From Nocardioides ochotonae (lineage in GTDB: Bacteria; Actinomycetota; Actinomycetes; Propionibacteriales; Nocardioidaceae), in the NCBI RefSeq assembly GCF_011420305.2, contig NZ_CP061769.1, positions 496,001 to 560,000 of the forward strand: a stretch of 64,000 bases of DNA. Reading direction: 5' to 3'. Positions 47,945-56,177 of the stretch are shown here, piece after piece (positions within the stretch are counted from its first letter, which is position 1; every line of letters starts with the position of its first letter). The notes under the pieces are model-generated. The model made no database searches. It saw nothing but the letters and a program-made list of their open reading frames with translations, and was not told where the DNA came from. Both the position numbers and the translations under genes were made by a program.

Positions 47945-49881
47945 GCACCCCCCGCAAGCCCGCAGGACTGCGCGAGACCGAACGGATCGAGGCGCCCCCG
48001 GGCGGCCCCGGCCGCGGCCCCGGCGGCGGCATGGTCGCGCAGAAGGCGATGACCTTCGGACCGTCGGCCAAGCGGCTGGTCGCCCGGCTGCGCCCCGAGC
48101 GGGGCACCGCGATCGCGGTGATCGCGCTCGCCGTCGCCTCGGTCGCACTGGTCTCGATCGGCCCCACGATCCTCGGCCGCGCCACCGACCTGGTGTTCAA
48201 CGGACTGCTGGCCGGCGACCTCCCGGCCGGCACCCCGCAGTCGGAGCTGCCCGAGGCGATCCGCGGCCAGGACGTCGTCCCGGGCCAGGGCGTGGACTTC
48301 GGCGCCGTGGGGCGGGTGCTGGGCCTGGCGATCGGTGTCTACCTGCTCGCCTCGCTGTTCTCCTGGCTCCAGGGCCTGTTGGTCAACACGATCGTGCAGA
48401 GCACCGTGCGCCGGATGCGCGGCGACGTGGAGGACAAGATCCACCGGCTGCCGCTGGCCGCCGTGGACCGCTCCTCGCGCGGGGAGCTGCTCAGCCGGGT
48501 CACCAACGACATCGACAACATCAGCCAGACGCTGCAGCAGACGATGAGCCAGCTGCTCACCGCGATCCTGACCGTCGTCGGCGTGCTGTCGATGATGCTC
48601 TGGATCTCCCCGGCTCTCGCGGTCGTCTCGCTGGTCTCGGTGCCGCTGTCACTGGTGGTGACCCGGGCGATCATGAAGCGCTCCCAGGGCCGCTTCGTGG
48701 CCCAGTGGCGTCGCACCGGCGCGCTGAACTCCCAGGTGGAGGAGGCCTACACCGGGCACACGCTGGTCAAGGTGCTCGGGCGCCGCGAGGAGGTCGAGCA
48801 GACCTTCGCCGAGGAGAACGAGGGGCTGTTCCGCGACAGCTTCGCCGCGCAGTTCATCAGCGGCCTGATCATGCCCGCGATGATGTTCGTCGGGAACCTC
48901 GGCTACGTGGTGATCGCCGTGCTCGGGGCGCTGCGGGTCGCCAGCGGCTCGCTGTCGATCGGCGAGGTGCAGGCGTTCGTGCAGTACGCGCGCCAGTTCA
49001 ACCAGCCGGTCACCCAGCTGGCCTCGATGGTCAACCTGCTGCAGTCCGGCGTCGCCTCGGCCGAGCGGGTCTTCGAGCTGCTCGACGCCCCGGAGGAGCC
49101 GGCCGACCCGCCGGCCGGCAGCGGCGGGGAGATCACCCGCGGGGAGGTCGCCTTCGAGCACGTGTCGTTCGCCTACGACCCCGAGCGCCCGCTCATCGAG
49201 GACCTCTCGCTGGTCGCCCGGCCCGGGCAGACCGTGGCGATCGTGGGGCCCACCGGCGCCGGCAAGACCACGCTGGTCAACCTCATCCTGCGCTTCTACG
49301 ACCTCGACTCCGGCCGGATCACCATCGACGGCCACGACATCGTCGGGATGTCCCGCGCCGACCTGCGCGGCCGGATCGGGATGGTCCTCCAGGACGCCTG
49401 GCTCTTCGGCGGCACGATCCGCGACAACATCGCCTACGGGCGCCCGGGCGCCAGCGAGGAGGAGGTGCTCGCCGCCGCGCGGGCGACCTTCGTGGACCGG
49501 TTCGTGCACTCGCTGCCCGAGGGCTACGACACGGTCGTCGACGAGGACGGCTCCAACCTGTCCGCGGGGGAGCGCCAGCTGATCACCATCGCCCGGGCGT
49601 TCCTCACCGACCCCGCGCTGCTGATCCTCGACGAGGCCACCTCGTCGGTGGACACCCGCACCGAGCTGCTGGTGCAGCAGGCGATGGCCGCGCTGCGCAG
49701 CGACCGGACCTCGTTCGTGATCGCCCACCGGCTCTCCACGATCCGCGACGCCGACCTGATCCTGGTGATGGAGGACGGCGCGATCGTCGAGCAGGGCACG
49801 CACGCCGACCTGCTCGAGGCCGAGGGCGCCTACGCCCGCCTGCACCGCGCGCAGTTCGAGGCCGCCCCGGTGGCCGACTGA
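47941..49881 (+). CDS. ABC exporter half-transporter, catalytic partner
   Basis: A 646-residue partner of the preceding protein with a longer N-terminus (about 45 residues, Gly/Pro rich) and an extra extracellular stretch (LLAGDLPAGTPQSELPE) between the first two spans. Walker A GPTGAGKTT (about residue 436), Walker B LLILDEATSSVD with the catalytic Glu, and the His switch IAHRLST are all normal, while the signature reads LSAGERQL rather than LSGGQ. This is the expected complement of the degenerate subunit: one active and one inactive ATP site. Confidence 0.9.
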   Translation: MSTPRKPAGLRETERIEAPPGGPGRGPGGGMVAQKAMTFGPSAKRLVARLRPERGTAIAVIALAVASVALVSIGPTILGRATDLVFNGLLAGDLPAGTPQSELPEAIRGQDVVPGQGVDFGAVGRVLGLAIGVYLLASLFSWLQGLLVNTIVQSTVRRMRGDVEDKIHRLPLAAVDRSSRGELLSRVTNDIDNISQTLQQTMSQLLTAILTVVGVLSMMLWISPALAVVSLVSVPLSLVVTRAIMKRSQGRFVAQWRRTGALNSQVEEAYTGHTLVKVLGRREEVEQTFAEENEGLFRDSFAAQFISGLIMPAMMFVGNLGYVVIAVLGALRVASGSLSIGEVQAFVQYARQFNQPVTQLASMVNLLQSGVASAERVFELLDAPEEPADPPAGSGGEITRGEVAFEHVSFAYDPERPLIEDLSLVARPGQTVAIVGPTGAGKTTLVNLILRFYDLDSGRITIDGHDIVGMSRADLRGRIGMVLQDAWLFGGTIRDNIAYGRPGASEEEVLAAARATFVDRFVHSLPEGYDTVVDEDGSNLSAGERQLITIARAFLTDPALLILDEATSSVDTRTELLVQQAMAALRSDRTSFVIAHRLSTIRDADLILVMEDGAIVEQGTHADLLEAEGAYARLHRAQFEAAPVAD

Positions 49882-49930
49882 GGCGCTGCCGGCCCCGCCG
49901 CCGGGACCGCCGGCGCGGCGGGAAAGTGCG

Positions 49931-49959
49931 TTGTCGCCTCCCGGCGCGCGGCGTACCGT
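49931..49959 (+). promoter_or_regulatory. Candidate promoter of the mini-ORF leader
   Basis: TTGTCG (49931-49936) and TACCGT (49954-49959) with an exact 17-nt spacer. Transcription would start near 49966, just upstream of a perfect Shine-Dalgarno sequence. It is one of the best -35/-10 pairs in the window. Confidence 0.55.
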
Positions 49960-49991
49960 GGAAGGACACGGGAAAGGAGGTGGTCCAGACA

Positions 49992-50030
49992 GTGAAGAGC
50001 TTCAGGACGCGTGAGGTGGCTGCCCGCTAG
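49992..50030 (+). CDS. 12-codon mini-ORF with perfect ribosome binding site
   Basis: GTG at 49992 opens VKSFRTREVAAR and stops at TAG 50030. AAAGGAGGT (49973-49981) upstream is an exact anti-Shine-Dalgarno match, although about 11 nt from the GTG. A basic 12-residue peptide this well provided with initiation signals, followed by an extended RNA hairpin, looks like a leader peptide rather than a protein gene. It lies in a 337-nt gap between the ABC operon and the MFS gene. Function is inferred only. Confidence 0.5.
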   Translation: MKSFRTREVAAR

Positions 50031-50040
50031 CAGCCCCGCG

Positions 50041-50138
50041 CTGCGGCGAATCCACCGCAGTCACCCGACCCGCAGGCGCGCCGGACCCCGTCCCCCCGGC
50101 CCGGCTCCCGGAACCCCCGGTGCCACGCCTGCGGGTCG
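50041..50138 (+). ncRNA. Structured leader RNA between mini-ORF and MFS gene
   Basis: CTGCGG (50041-50046) pairs with CCGCAG (50055-50060). Immediately after, CGACCCGCAGGCG (50066-50078) pairs perfectly with CGCCTGCGGGTCG (50126-50138) across a 47-nt loop. The stem can extend by six pairs (CGCCGG with CCGGTG, one G-U) over a 3-nt bulge. Such a large closed stem just behind a translated mini-ORF suits attenuation or a riboregulator. I do not recognise it as a named RNA family. Confidence 0.55.
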
Positions 50139-50173
50139 CCCCATTTCCCGGCCGTTCGCGCCGACTCGGGAAT

Positions 50174-50194
50174 AAGGTTGCTCCAGACAACCTT
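50174..50194. promoter_or_regulatory. Inverted repeat, candidate MarR operator
   Basis: AAGGTTG (50174-50180) and CAACCTT (50188-50194) with a 7-nt spacer, 25 nt before the MFS start. TAAGGT (50173-50178) inside it could be a -10 box, but no -35 is obvious. A MarR gene ends the operon, so this is the likely binding site. Confidence 0.6.
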
Positions 50195-50218
50195 GGGTCC
50201 GATGTGAAGCGAGACACT

Positions 50219-51823
50219 GTGACACCACAGACATCCGCGGATGAGGTGGTGATGAGCCACCGCCAGATCCTCGAGGCACTCTCGGGGCTGCTGCTGGCGA
50301 TGTTCGTGGCGATGCTGTCCAGCACCGTGGTCAGCAACGCGCTGCCGCGCATCGTCGCGGACCTGGACGGCAGTCAGACCGGCTACACCTGGGTGGTCGT
50401 CGCGACGCTGCTCTCGATGACCGCGACCACGCCGATCTGGGGCAAGCTCGCCGACCTGTTCAGCAAGAAGATGCTGGTGCAGACCGCGCTGGTGATCTTC
50501 TCGGTCGGCTCGGTGATCGCGACCTTCGCCCACAGCATGGAGCTGCTGATCGGTGCCCGGGTCGTGCAGGGCCTCGGCATCGGTGGTCTGACCGCCCTGG
50601 TGCAGGTCGTGATCGCCTCGATGGTGAGCCCGCGCGAGCGGGGCCGCTACTCCGGCTACATCGGCGCCGTGTTCGCGGTGGCCACGGTGAGCGGCCCGCT
50701 GATCGGAGGGGTGATCGTGGACAGCCCGCTGGGCTGGCGCGGCTGCTTCGCGATCGGGCTGCCGGTCGCCCTCGCGGCGTTCGTGCTGCTGCAGAAGACC
50801 CTGCACCTGCCGGTGGTCAAGCGCGAGGTGCGCATCGACTACCTGGGCGCCACCTTGATCATGGGTGGCGTCTCGATCCTGCTGGTCTGGGTCTCCCTGG
50901 CCGGCAACCAGTTCGCGTGGGCCTCCACCACGACCGCGGTCCTGGTCGCCGCCGGCGCGTCGGTGCTGGCCGCCGCGGTGTACGTCGAGATCCGGGTCGC
51001 CGCCGAGCCTGTGGTGCCGATGGCGCTGTTCAAGGACCGCACGATCACGCTGTCCACGATCGCCTCGACCCTGGTGGGCGTGGCGATGTTCGGCTCGACG
51101 GTCTACCTCAGCCAGTACTTCCAGCTGGCCCGGGGGATGACGCCTACGAAGGCCGGGCTGATGACGATCGCGCTGGTGATCCCGCTGATGGTCTCCAGCC
51201 TGGTCAGCGGCCGGGTGATCACCCGCACCGGGCTCTGGAAGCGGTGGCTGGTCGCCGGCATGGCCCTGGTCGTCACGGGCCTGGCGCTGCTCGGCACGAT
51301 CGACGAGACCACCCACCTGGTCGCGGTCTGCGCCTGGATGGCCGTGCTCGGCCTCGGCATGGGCTCGACGATGCAGAACCTCGTGCTCGCGGTGCAGAAC
51401 AACGTCCCCGTCTCCGAGCTCGGCGCCGCCAGTTCGGTGGTCGCGTTCTTCCGCAGCCTGGGCGGCTCGGCCGGTGTCTCGGTGCTCGGCGCGGTGCTGG
51501 GCACCCAGGTCGCCGACCGGGTGGTCGCCGGCTACCGCGAGGCCCAGGTCGTGCCGAGCGCCGAGTTCGGCAGCCACGCCATCCCCGACCTGCGCACGCT
51601 GCCCGCCCCGGAGGCGGCGATCTGGGAGCACGCCTACGGCGCGTCGATCGGCGATCTCTTCGTGATCGCGGTGCCCGCGGCGATCCTGGCGTTCGTGTGC
51701 GTCGTGCTCATCAAGGAGGTGCCGCTGCGCACCACCGTCGCGATGCCGCCGTCCCGGCCCGGCGCCGTGGACGGCCCGGCGGTGGAGTCTGTCGGCGGAA
51801 CAGGGGAGAATCCCTCTCGATGA
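50219..51823 (+). CDS. DHA2-type MFS multidrug exporter (EmrB/QacA)
   Basis: A 534-residue, 14-span major facilitator transporter. Motif-A-like GKLADLFSKKMLVQ follows span 2, LIGARVVQGLGIGGLTALVQ is motif B/C region, and GPLIGGVIVDSPLGWRGCF is motif C of drug/H+ antiporters. It probably expels amphipathic or cationic compounds using the proton gradient. The GTG at 50219 is chosen among several in-frame starts since the region before it holds the operator. The stop overlaps the MarR start (ATGA). Confidence 0.9.
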   Translation: MTPQTSADEVVMSHRQILEALSGLLLAMFVAMLSSTVVSNALPRIVADLDGSQTGYTWVVVATLLSMTATTPIWGKLADLFSKKMLVQTALVIFSVGSVIATFAHSMELLIGARVVQGLGIGGLTALVQVVIASMVSPRERGRYSGYIGAVFAVATVSGPLIGGVIVDSPLGWRGCFAIGLPVALAAFVLLQKTLHLPVVKREVRIDYLGATLIMGGVSILLVWVSLAGNQFAWASTTTAVLVAAGASVLAAAVYVEIRVAAEPVVPMALFKDRTITLSTIASTLVGVAMFGSTVYLSQYFQLARGMTPTKAGLMTIALVIPLMVSSLVSGRVITRTGLWKRWLVAGMALVVTGLALLGTIDETTHLVAVCAWMAVLGLGMGSTMQNLVLAVQNNVPVSELGAASSVVAFFRSLGGSAGVSVLGAVLGTQVADRVVAGYREAQVVPSAEFGSHAIPDLRTLPAPEAAIWEHAYGASIGDLFVIAVPAAILAFVCVVLIKEVPLRTTVAMPPSRPGAVDGPAVESVGGTGENPSR

Positions 51824-52314
51824 CCGCCAAGAGCCGCCAGGACGCCCTGCAGACCGTCGAACGCGAGATCGGCGTGCTGATCCGACGGGTGCGCAAGGTG
51901 ATCGGCGTGCGGGCGCGGATGATCGACCCGCAGCTGCAGTCGGCGTCCTACCTGATGCTCGGCCACCTCGTGCAGCGTGGCCCGATGCGGTCCTCCGCGC
52001 TCGCCGAGGTGTTCAACGTCGACAAGGGCGCGATCAGCCGGCAGGTCCAGCACCTCGTCGACCTCGGGCTGGTCGCGCGCACCCCGGACCCCGAGGACGG
52101 CCGCGCCTCGCTGGTCGAGGCGACCGAGGAGGCCGTGCGCCGCTTCGAGTCGGTCTCCCGGCAGCGCCTGGACTGGCTCGACCGGCGCCTGGAGGAGTGG
52201 TCCGACGACGACCTCGCCGGGTTCGCCGGCCAGCTCAGCCGCTACAACGCGATCCTCAGCGAGACGGAGGGACTCGAACCCACACCGCGCAGTCCGTCGG
52301 GAGACCCCGACTGA
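51820..52314 (+). CDS. MarR family transcriptional regulator
   Basis: A 164-residue winged-helix regulator. The recognition part is seen in MRSSALAEVFNVDKGAISRQ and VQHLVDLGLVARTPDPEDGR, with the wing in DGRASLVEATEEA. The ATGA overlap with the MFS gene shows the two are coexpressed, so it most likely represses the exporter operon via the inverted repeat at 50174-50194 and is released by a transported drug. Its last 59 nt overlap the 3' end of the GH13 gene on the other strand. Confidence 0.88.
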   Translation: MTAKSRQDALQTVEREIGVLIRRVRKVIGVRARMIDPQLQSASYLMLGHLVQRGPMRSSALAEVFNVDKGAISRQVQHLVDLGLVARTPDPEDGRASLVEATEEAVRRFESVSRQRLDWLDRRLEEWSDDDLAGFAGQLSRYNAILSETEGLEPTPRSPSGDPD

Positions 52315-53923
52315 CGCCGGTGCCCTCCGAGTCCGCCGGTGAGCCGTCGAGCGGCACCAGCTCCCCGCTGCTCACCAGCACCTCGCCCGCGGGCAGCGGC
52401 ACCACCTCGGAACCGCAGTTCAGCACCACCAGCAGCGGCCCGCGGCGGAAGCGCAGCACGTCGCCCTCGACCGCCAGGTCGCTCACCCGCTCGCCCGCCG
52501 TGGCGGCCCAGGTGCGCCGCGCGCGCAGCGCCTCGCGGTAGAACTCCAGCGTGGAGGCCGGGTCGTCGGTCTGGGCCGCCACCGTGTGTGCGTGCCACGA
52601 CGCCGGCTGCGGGATCCAGGACGCCTCCGCGGTGCCCGGCCCGAAGCCGTACGGCGGCTGGCTGCCCTTCCACGGGAGCGGCACGCGGGAGCCGTCCCGG
52701 CCCGGGTCGCCGCTCTCGGGACCGCTGCGCAGCCACGCCGGGTCCTGGCGGTGCTCGGGCGCGACGTCGACCTGCTCCAGGCCCAGCTCCTCGCCTTGGT
52801 AGAGGTACGCCGAGCCGGGCAGCGCGAGCATCGTGAGCGTCGCGGCGCGGGCGCGGGCCAGCCCCGTGGGGCCCGCGCCGTACCGCGTGGGGTGGCGCAC
52901 GACGTCGTGGTTGCTGAGCACCCAGGTCGGCGAGGCGCCCACCGACTCCACGGCGGCGAAGGTGCCCTCGATGACGTCGGCAAAGGAGCGGGCCGACCAT
53001 GGGGCCAGCAGCCAGGCGAAGTTGAACGCCTGGTGCATCTCGTCGGGGCGCACGAAGCGGGCCATCGACTCCGGCGTCTGGGTCCAGGCCTCGGCCACCA
53101 GCATCCGGTCGCCGTCGTACTCCTCCAGCACGCGGCGCCAGCGGCGGTAGACGTCGTGCACCTCGGGCTGGTCCCACATCGGCTCGTCGCGCAGGGTGCG
53201 CTCGACCATCGCGTGCGGGTGCTCGGGCTCGGCTTCCCCGCCGAGCTGGTCGCGCAGCGTGGCCTCCTTGAGCAGGCCGTGGGCCACGTCGATGCGGAAC
53301 CCGTCGACCCCGCGGTCGAGCCAGAAGCGCAGCACCTGCTCGAACATCTCGCCGACCTCCGGGTGGCGCCAGTCGAGGTCGGGCTGGGAGGAGTCGAACA
53401 GGTGGAGGTACCACTGCCCGTCCGGCACCCGGGTCCACGCCGGGCCGCCGAAGACCGAGTGCCAGTTGTTCGGCGGCTCGCTCCCGTCGGGTCCGCGGCC
53501 GTCGCGGAACAGGTAGCGCGCCCGCTCGGGGCTGCCCGGGCCGGCGGCGAGCGCCGCGCGGAACCACTCGTGCTCGGAGGAGGTGTGGTTCGGCACCAGG
53601 TCGACGATGACGCGCAGCCCGAGCTCGTGGGCGCGGGCGATCAGCTCGTCGGCATCCTCGAGGGTGCCGAACAGCGGGTCGACGTCGGTGTAGTCGGCGA
53701 CGTCGTAGCCGTGGTCGTGCTGCGGGGAGGTGTAGAACGGCGTGATCCACAGCGCGTCCACGCCGAGGTCGCGCAGGTGCGGCAGCCGCGCGGTGATGCC
53801 GGGCAGGTCACCCACGCCGTCGCCGTTGCTGTCGGCGAAGCTGCGGACGTAGACCTGGTAGGTCACCGCGTGGCGCCACCACGGCTGGTCGGTCCGGGTC
53901 GCGCCCGGCTCCGTGGCCGCCAT
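52256..53923 (-). CDS. Glycoside hydrolase family 13 (alpha-glucosidase-like)
   Basis: A 555-residue TIM-barrel alpha-glucosidase. The start VYQVYVRSFADSNGDGVGDL is typical of oligo-1,6-glucosidase/alpha-glucosidase members. The catalytic nucleophile is Asp in GFRIDVAHG (about residue 211), the acid/base is Glu in LVAEAWTQ (about 275), and the third Asp is in LSNHDVVR (about 335). A short C-terminal beta domain follows. No signal peptide is seen, so it is cytoplasmic. The ATG overlaps the hotdog gene stop by one base (TGATG). Confidence 0.92.
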   Translation of the reverse strand: MAATEPGATRTDQPWWRHAVTYQVYVRSFADSNGDGVGDLPGITARLPHLRDLGVDALWITPFYTSPQHDHGYDVADYTDVDPLFGTLEDADELIARAHELGLRVIVDLVPNHTSSEHEWFRAALAAGPGSPERARYLFRDGRGPDGSEPPNNWHSVFGGPAWTRVPDGQWYLHLFDSSQPDLDWRHPEVGEMFEQVLRFWLDRGVDGFRIDVAHGLLKEATLRDQLGGEAEPEHPHAMVERTLRDEPMWDQPEVHDVYRRWRRVLEEYDGDRMLVAEAWTQTPESMARFVRPDEMHQAFNFAWLLAPWSARSFADVIEGTFAAVESVGASPTWVLSNHDVVRHPTRYGAGPTGLARARAATLTMLALPGSAYLYQGEELGLEQVDVAPEHRQDPAWLRSGPESGDPGRDGSRVPLPWKGSQPPYGFGPGTAEASWIPQPASWHAHTVAAQTDDPASTLEFYREALRARRTWAATAGERVSDLAVEGDVLRFRRGPLLVVLNCGSEVVPLPAGEVLVSSGELVPLDGSPADSEGTGVSRGLPTDCAVWVRVPPSR

Positions 53924-54732
53924 CAGGAGGCCGCGTCCGGCTCGACGACGATCCAGACCTGCTCGGCGCTGGCCAGCAGCGTGCCCGAGGCGTCGTACAG
54001 CGAGGTCGCGGCGTGGACCTTGCGACCGTCCTGGCCGCGGGCCTCCGCGACGACGACGTGCTCCTCGCCGATGACCGGGGTCGCGTCGATGCGGGCGGTC
54101 ATCCGGCCGAGCACCATGGTGCGCTCGACCAGGTCGCCGGCCCAGCCGCCGATGCAGTCCAGCGCGGCCCAGGTCACCGGCACCGAGGCGCGGCCGGGCC
54201 CGCCGCCGGCCGCCGGGGTCTCCTGGACGGACTCGTCCGGGGTCCAGGTCGCCGCCCACCAGTGCGGCCCCGGCCGGCGCAGCGGGCCGGGGAAGATCCG
54301 CAGGCCGCTCTCGTGCTGGGGACCGCACACGAAGCAGCCGGGGAAGGGGTGTACGCCGTGGCCGGGGTACGCCGCGGAGGCCTCCCGGGCCCGGGAGGGG
54401 GAGACCGGCGGCACGGCGACCAGGTCGTCGGTGACGGTGCGGCCCCGGGCGACCACCGTGTCGTCGTGGCGGACCACCAGCACGCCGTCCTCCTCGGTGC
54501 CGGACATCGCGACCCCGAGCGGCGGCGGCGCGGTCAGGGTCACCTCGACGGCGTGCCAGCCGCGGGCGCCGTCGCGGTGGGGGCGCAGCAGCTGGGCCAC
54601 GGCGCCGGCGGTCCAGCCGCCGTTGCCGGTGCCGGGCGGGCCGCAGAAGCGGTCCGGCACGATGAGGTCCCGCGGTCCGGCGGGGGTGGTGCTGCGGGCG
54701 GCGCTCTTTGTCGCGTTCGGTGTGGTGCTCAC
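53923..54732 (-). CDS. Hotdog-fold thioesterase-like protein
   Basis: A 269-residue protein with two hotdog-like halves. The first contains DRFCGPPGTGNGGWTAGAVA, the second contains PGCFVCGPQHESGLRIFPG and TWAALDCIGGWAG. It resembles acyl-CoA thioesterase-like proteins in actinobacterial genomes whose substrates are unknown. The GTG at 54732 overlaps the photolyase stop (GTGA); an ATG at 54750 is the other choice. It is joined to GH13 by TGATG, so the three genes are one tightly packed operon. Confidence 0.72.
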   Translation of the reverse strand: MSTTPNATKSAARSTTPAGPRDLIVPDRFCGPPGTGNGGWTAGAVAQLLRPHRDGARGWHAVEVTLTAPPPLGVAMSGTEEDGVLVVRHDDTVVARGRTVTDDLVAVPPVSPSRAREASAAYPGHGVHPFPGCFVCGPQHESGLRIFPGPLRRPGPHWWAATWTPDESVQETPAAGGGPGRASVPVTWAALDCIGGWAGDLVERTMVLGRMTARIDATPVIGEEHVVVAEARGQDGRKVHAATSLYDASGTLLASAEQVWIVVEPDAAS

Positions 54733-56084
54733 CGTCTGATCGTCTCCCATCGCTGCAATGCCTCGCGTCGCTCGACGCCGTGGTCGAGGATCGCGAGCGG
54801 GTAGCCGACCCGGTGGCGTGCCTCGGCCGAGGGGTCGTGGGCGTCGGGGATCCGCTCGGGGTCGGCCAGCTCCGGTACCCACCGCCGCACGTAGGCACCG
54901 TCGGGGTCGAAGCGCCGGCCCTGCGCGGTGGGGTTGAAGACGCGGAAGAACGGCGCGGCGTCGGTGCCGCAGCCCGCCGTCCACTGCCAGCCGTGGTTGT
55001 TGGAGGCCAGGTCGCCGTCCACGAGCCAGTGCAGGAAGTGCCGGGCGCCGTGCTGCCACTCCACGTGCAGGTCCTTGACCAGGAAGCTGGCCACCACCAT
55101 CCGCATCCGGTTGTGCATCCACCCGCTCGCGCGCAACTGGCGCATCGCGGCGTCCACGACCGGGAAGCCGGTGCGGCCGACGCACCAGGCCTCGAAGCGC
55201 TCGTCGGGCTCGTCGTAGGGCATCCGGGCGTACTCGGGGCGCAGGTAGTCCCGGGCGGTGTCCGGGCGGCGGTCCAGGACGTCGGCGTAGAACTCCCGCC
55301 ACGCCAGCTCGGTGCGGTAGGTGCGGGCGCCGACGCTGTGCAGCGGCGCCAGGTCGGCGAGCAGGGTGCGCGGGTGGATCTCGCCCCACTTGAGGTGGTG
55401 CGACATCCGGGACGTGGCCGGGAGGTCGGGGCGGTCGCGCAGCTCGTCGTAGCCGGCGACGCCCGTGTCGAGGAAGGCCGACCACCGGCACCGCGCGGCG
55501 TCCTCACCGGCCTCGGGCAGCTCCAGGCCGCCGGGCAGGCGCGGGCGGGGGAGGTCGGCGGTGCCCTCCGCCAGGTGTCGCCAGTCGACACCGCTCGGCG
55601 CCTCGACCGGCCCGCGCCAGCCGTGCTCGGCCCAGGCCCGCGAGAACGGCGTGAAGACCTGGTACGCCGACCCGTCGGCCTTGCGCACCCGCCCCGGCGA
55701 CACGGCGTACGCCGAACCGGTCCGGACCAGCGCGACGTCGGCCTCGGCGAGCGCGGCCTCCACCTCCCGGTCGCGGCGGGCGCCGTACGGGCCGTGGTCG
55801 GCGGCGACGTGGACCTCGGTGGCGCCCACCCTCCGGGCGGCCTCGACCACCCGGCGCACTGGGTCACCGGACACCACGGCGAGTCGGCCGCCGTCGGCGC
55901 GCAGGGAGGCGTCCAGTGCCCGCAGCGAGGCGGCCAGGTAGGCCCGTCGGCTGGGACCGGCGGGACCCCACAGCGCCGGGTCCAGGACGAACAGCGGCAG
56001 CACCGGCCCGCAGGCGCAGGCGGCCAGCAGCGCGGGGTTGTCACCCAGTCGCAGGTCGCGGCGGAACCAGAAGACGGCGGTCAT
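54729..56084 (-). CDS. DNA photolyase/cryptochrome family protein
   Basis: A 451-residue photolyase with an N-terminal antenna domain (VFWFRRDLRLGDNPALLAAC) and a C-terminal FAD domain. The FAD domain shows GRTGFPVVDAAMRQL, SGWMHNRMRMVVASFLVKDL, and SNNHGWQWTAGCGTDAAPFF followed by FNPTAQGRRFDPDG. These are features of class I CPD photolyases. It would repair UV cyclobutane dimers using light. The ATG at 56084 is used. It leads the reverse-strand operon with the hotdog and GH13 genes and is divergent from the DtxR gene. Confidence 0.9.
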   Translation of the reverse strand: MTAVFWFRRDLRLGDNPALLAACACGPVLPLFVLDPALWGPAGPSRRAYLAASLRALDASLRADGGRLAVVSGDPVRRVVEAARRVGATEVHVAADHGPYGARRDREVEAALAEADVALVRTGSAYAVSPGRVRKADGSAYQVFTPFSRAWAEHGWRGPVEAPSGVDWRHLAEGTADLPRPRLPGGLELPEAGEDAARCRWSAFLDTGVAGYDELRDRPDLPATSRMSHHLKWGEIHPRTLLADLAPLHSVGARTYRTELAWREFYADVLDRRPDTARDYLRPEYARMPYDEPDERFEAWCVGRTGFPVVDAAMRQLRASGWMHNRMRMVVASFLVKDLHVEWQHGARHFLHWLVDGDLASNNHGWQWTAGCGTDAAPFFRVFNPTAQGRRFDPDGAYVRRWVPELADPERIPDAHDPSAEARHRVGYPLAILDHGVERREALQRWETIRR

Positions 56085-56177
56085 GGTCGCTCCACGATGA
56101 CAGCGCACTGGTGACCGGGCTCAAATCTGGAACAAGTCAAATGTGCGGGGTCCCGCTCAATAGGACAGAATGGCCGG

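Noticed and set aside
52256-56044. A single 1262-codon reverse frame that could be taken for a photolyase-GH13 fusion
   Set aside because: Only its last part (GH13) is meaningful; the earlier part is a frame-shifted reading of the hotdog and photolyase genes, which have their own starts and stops.
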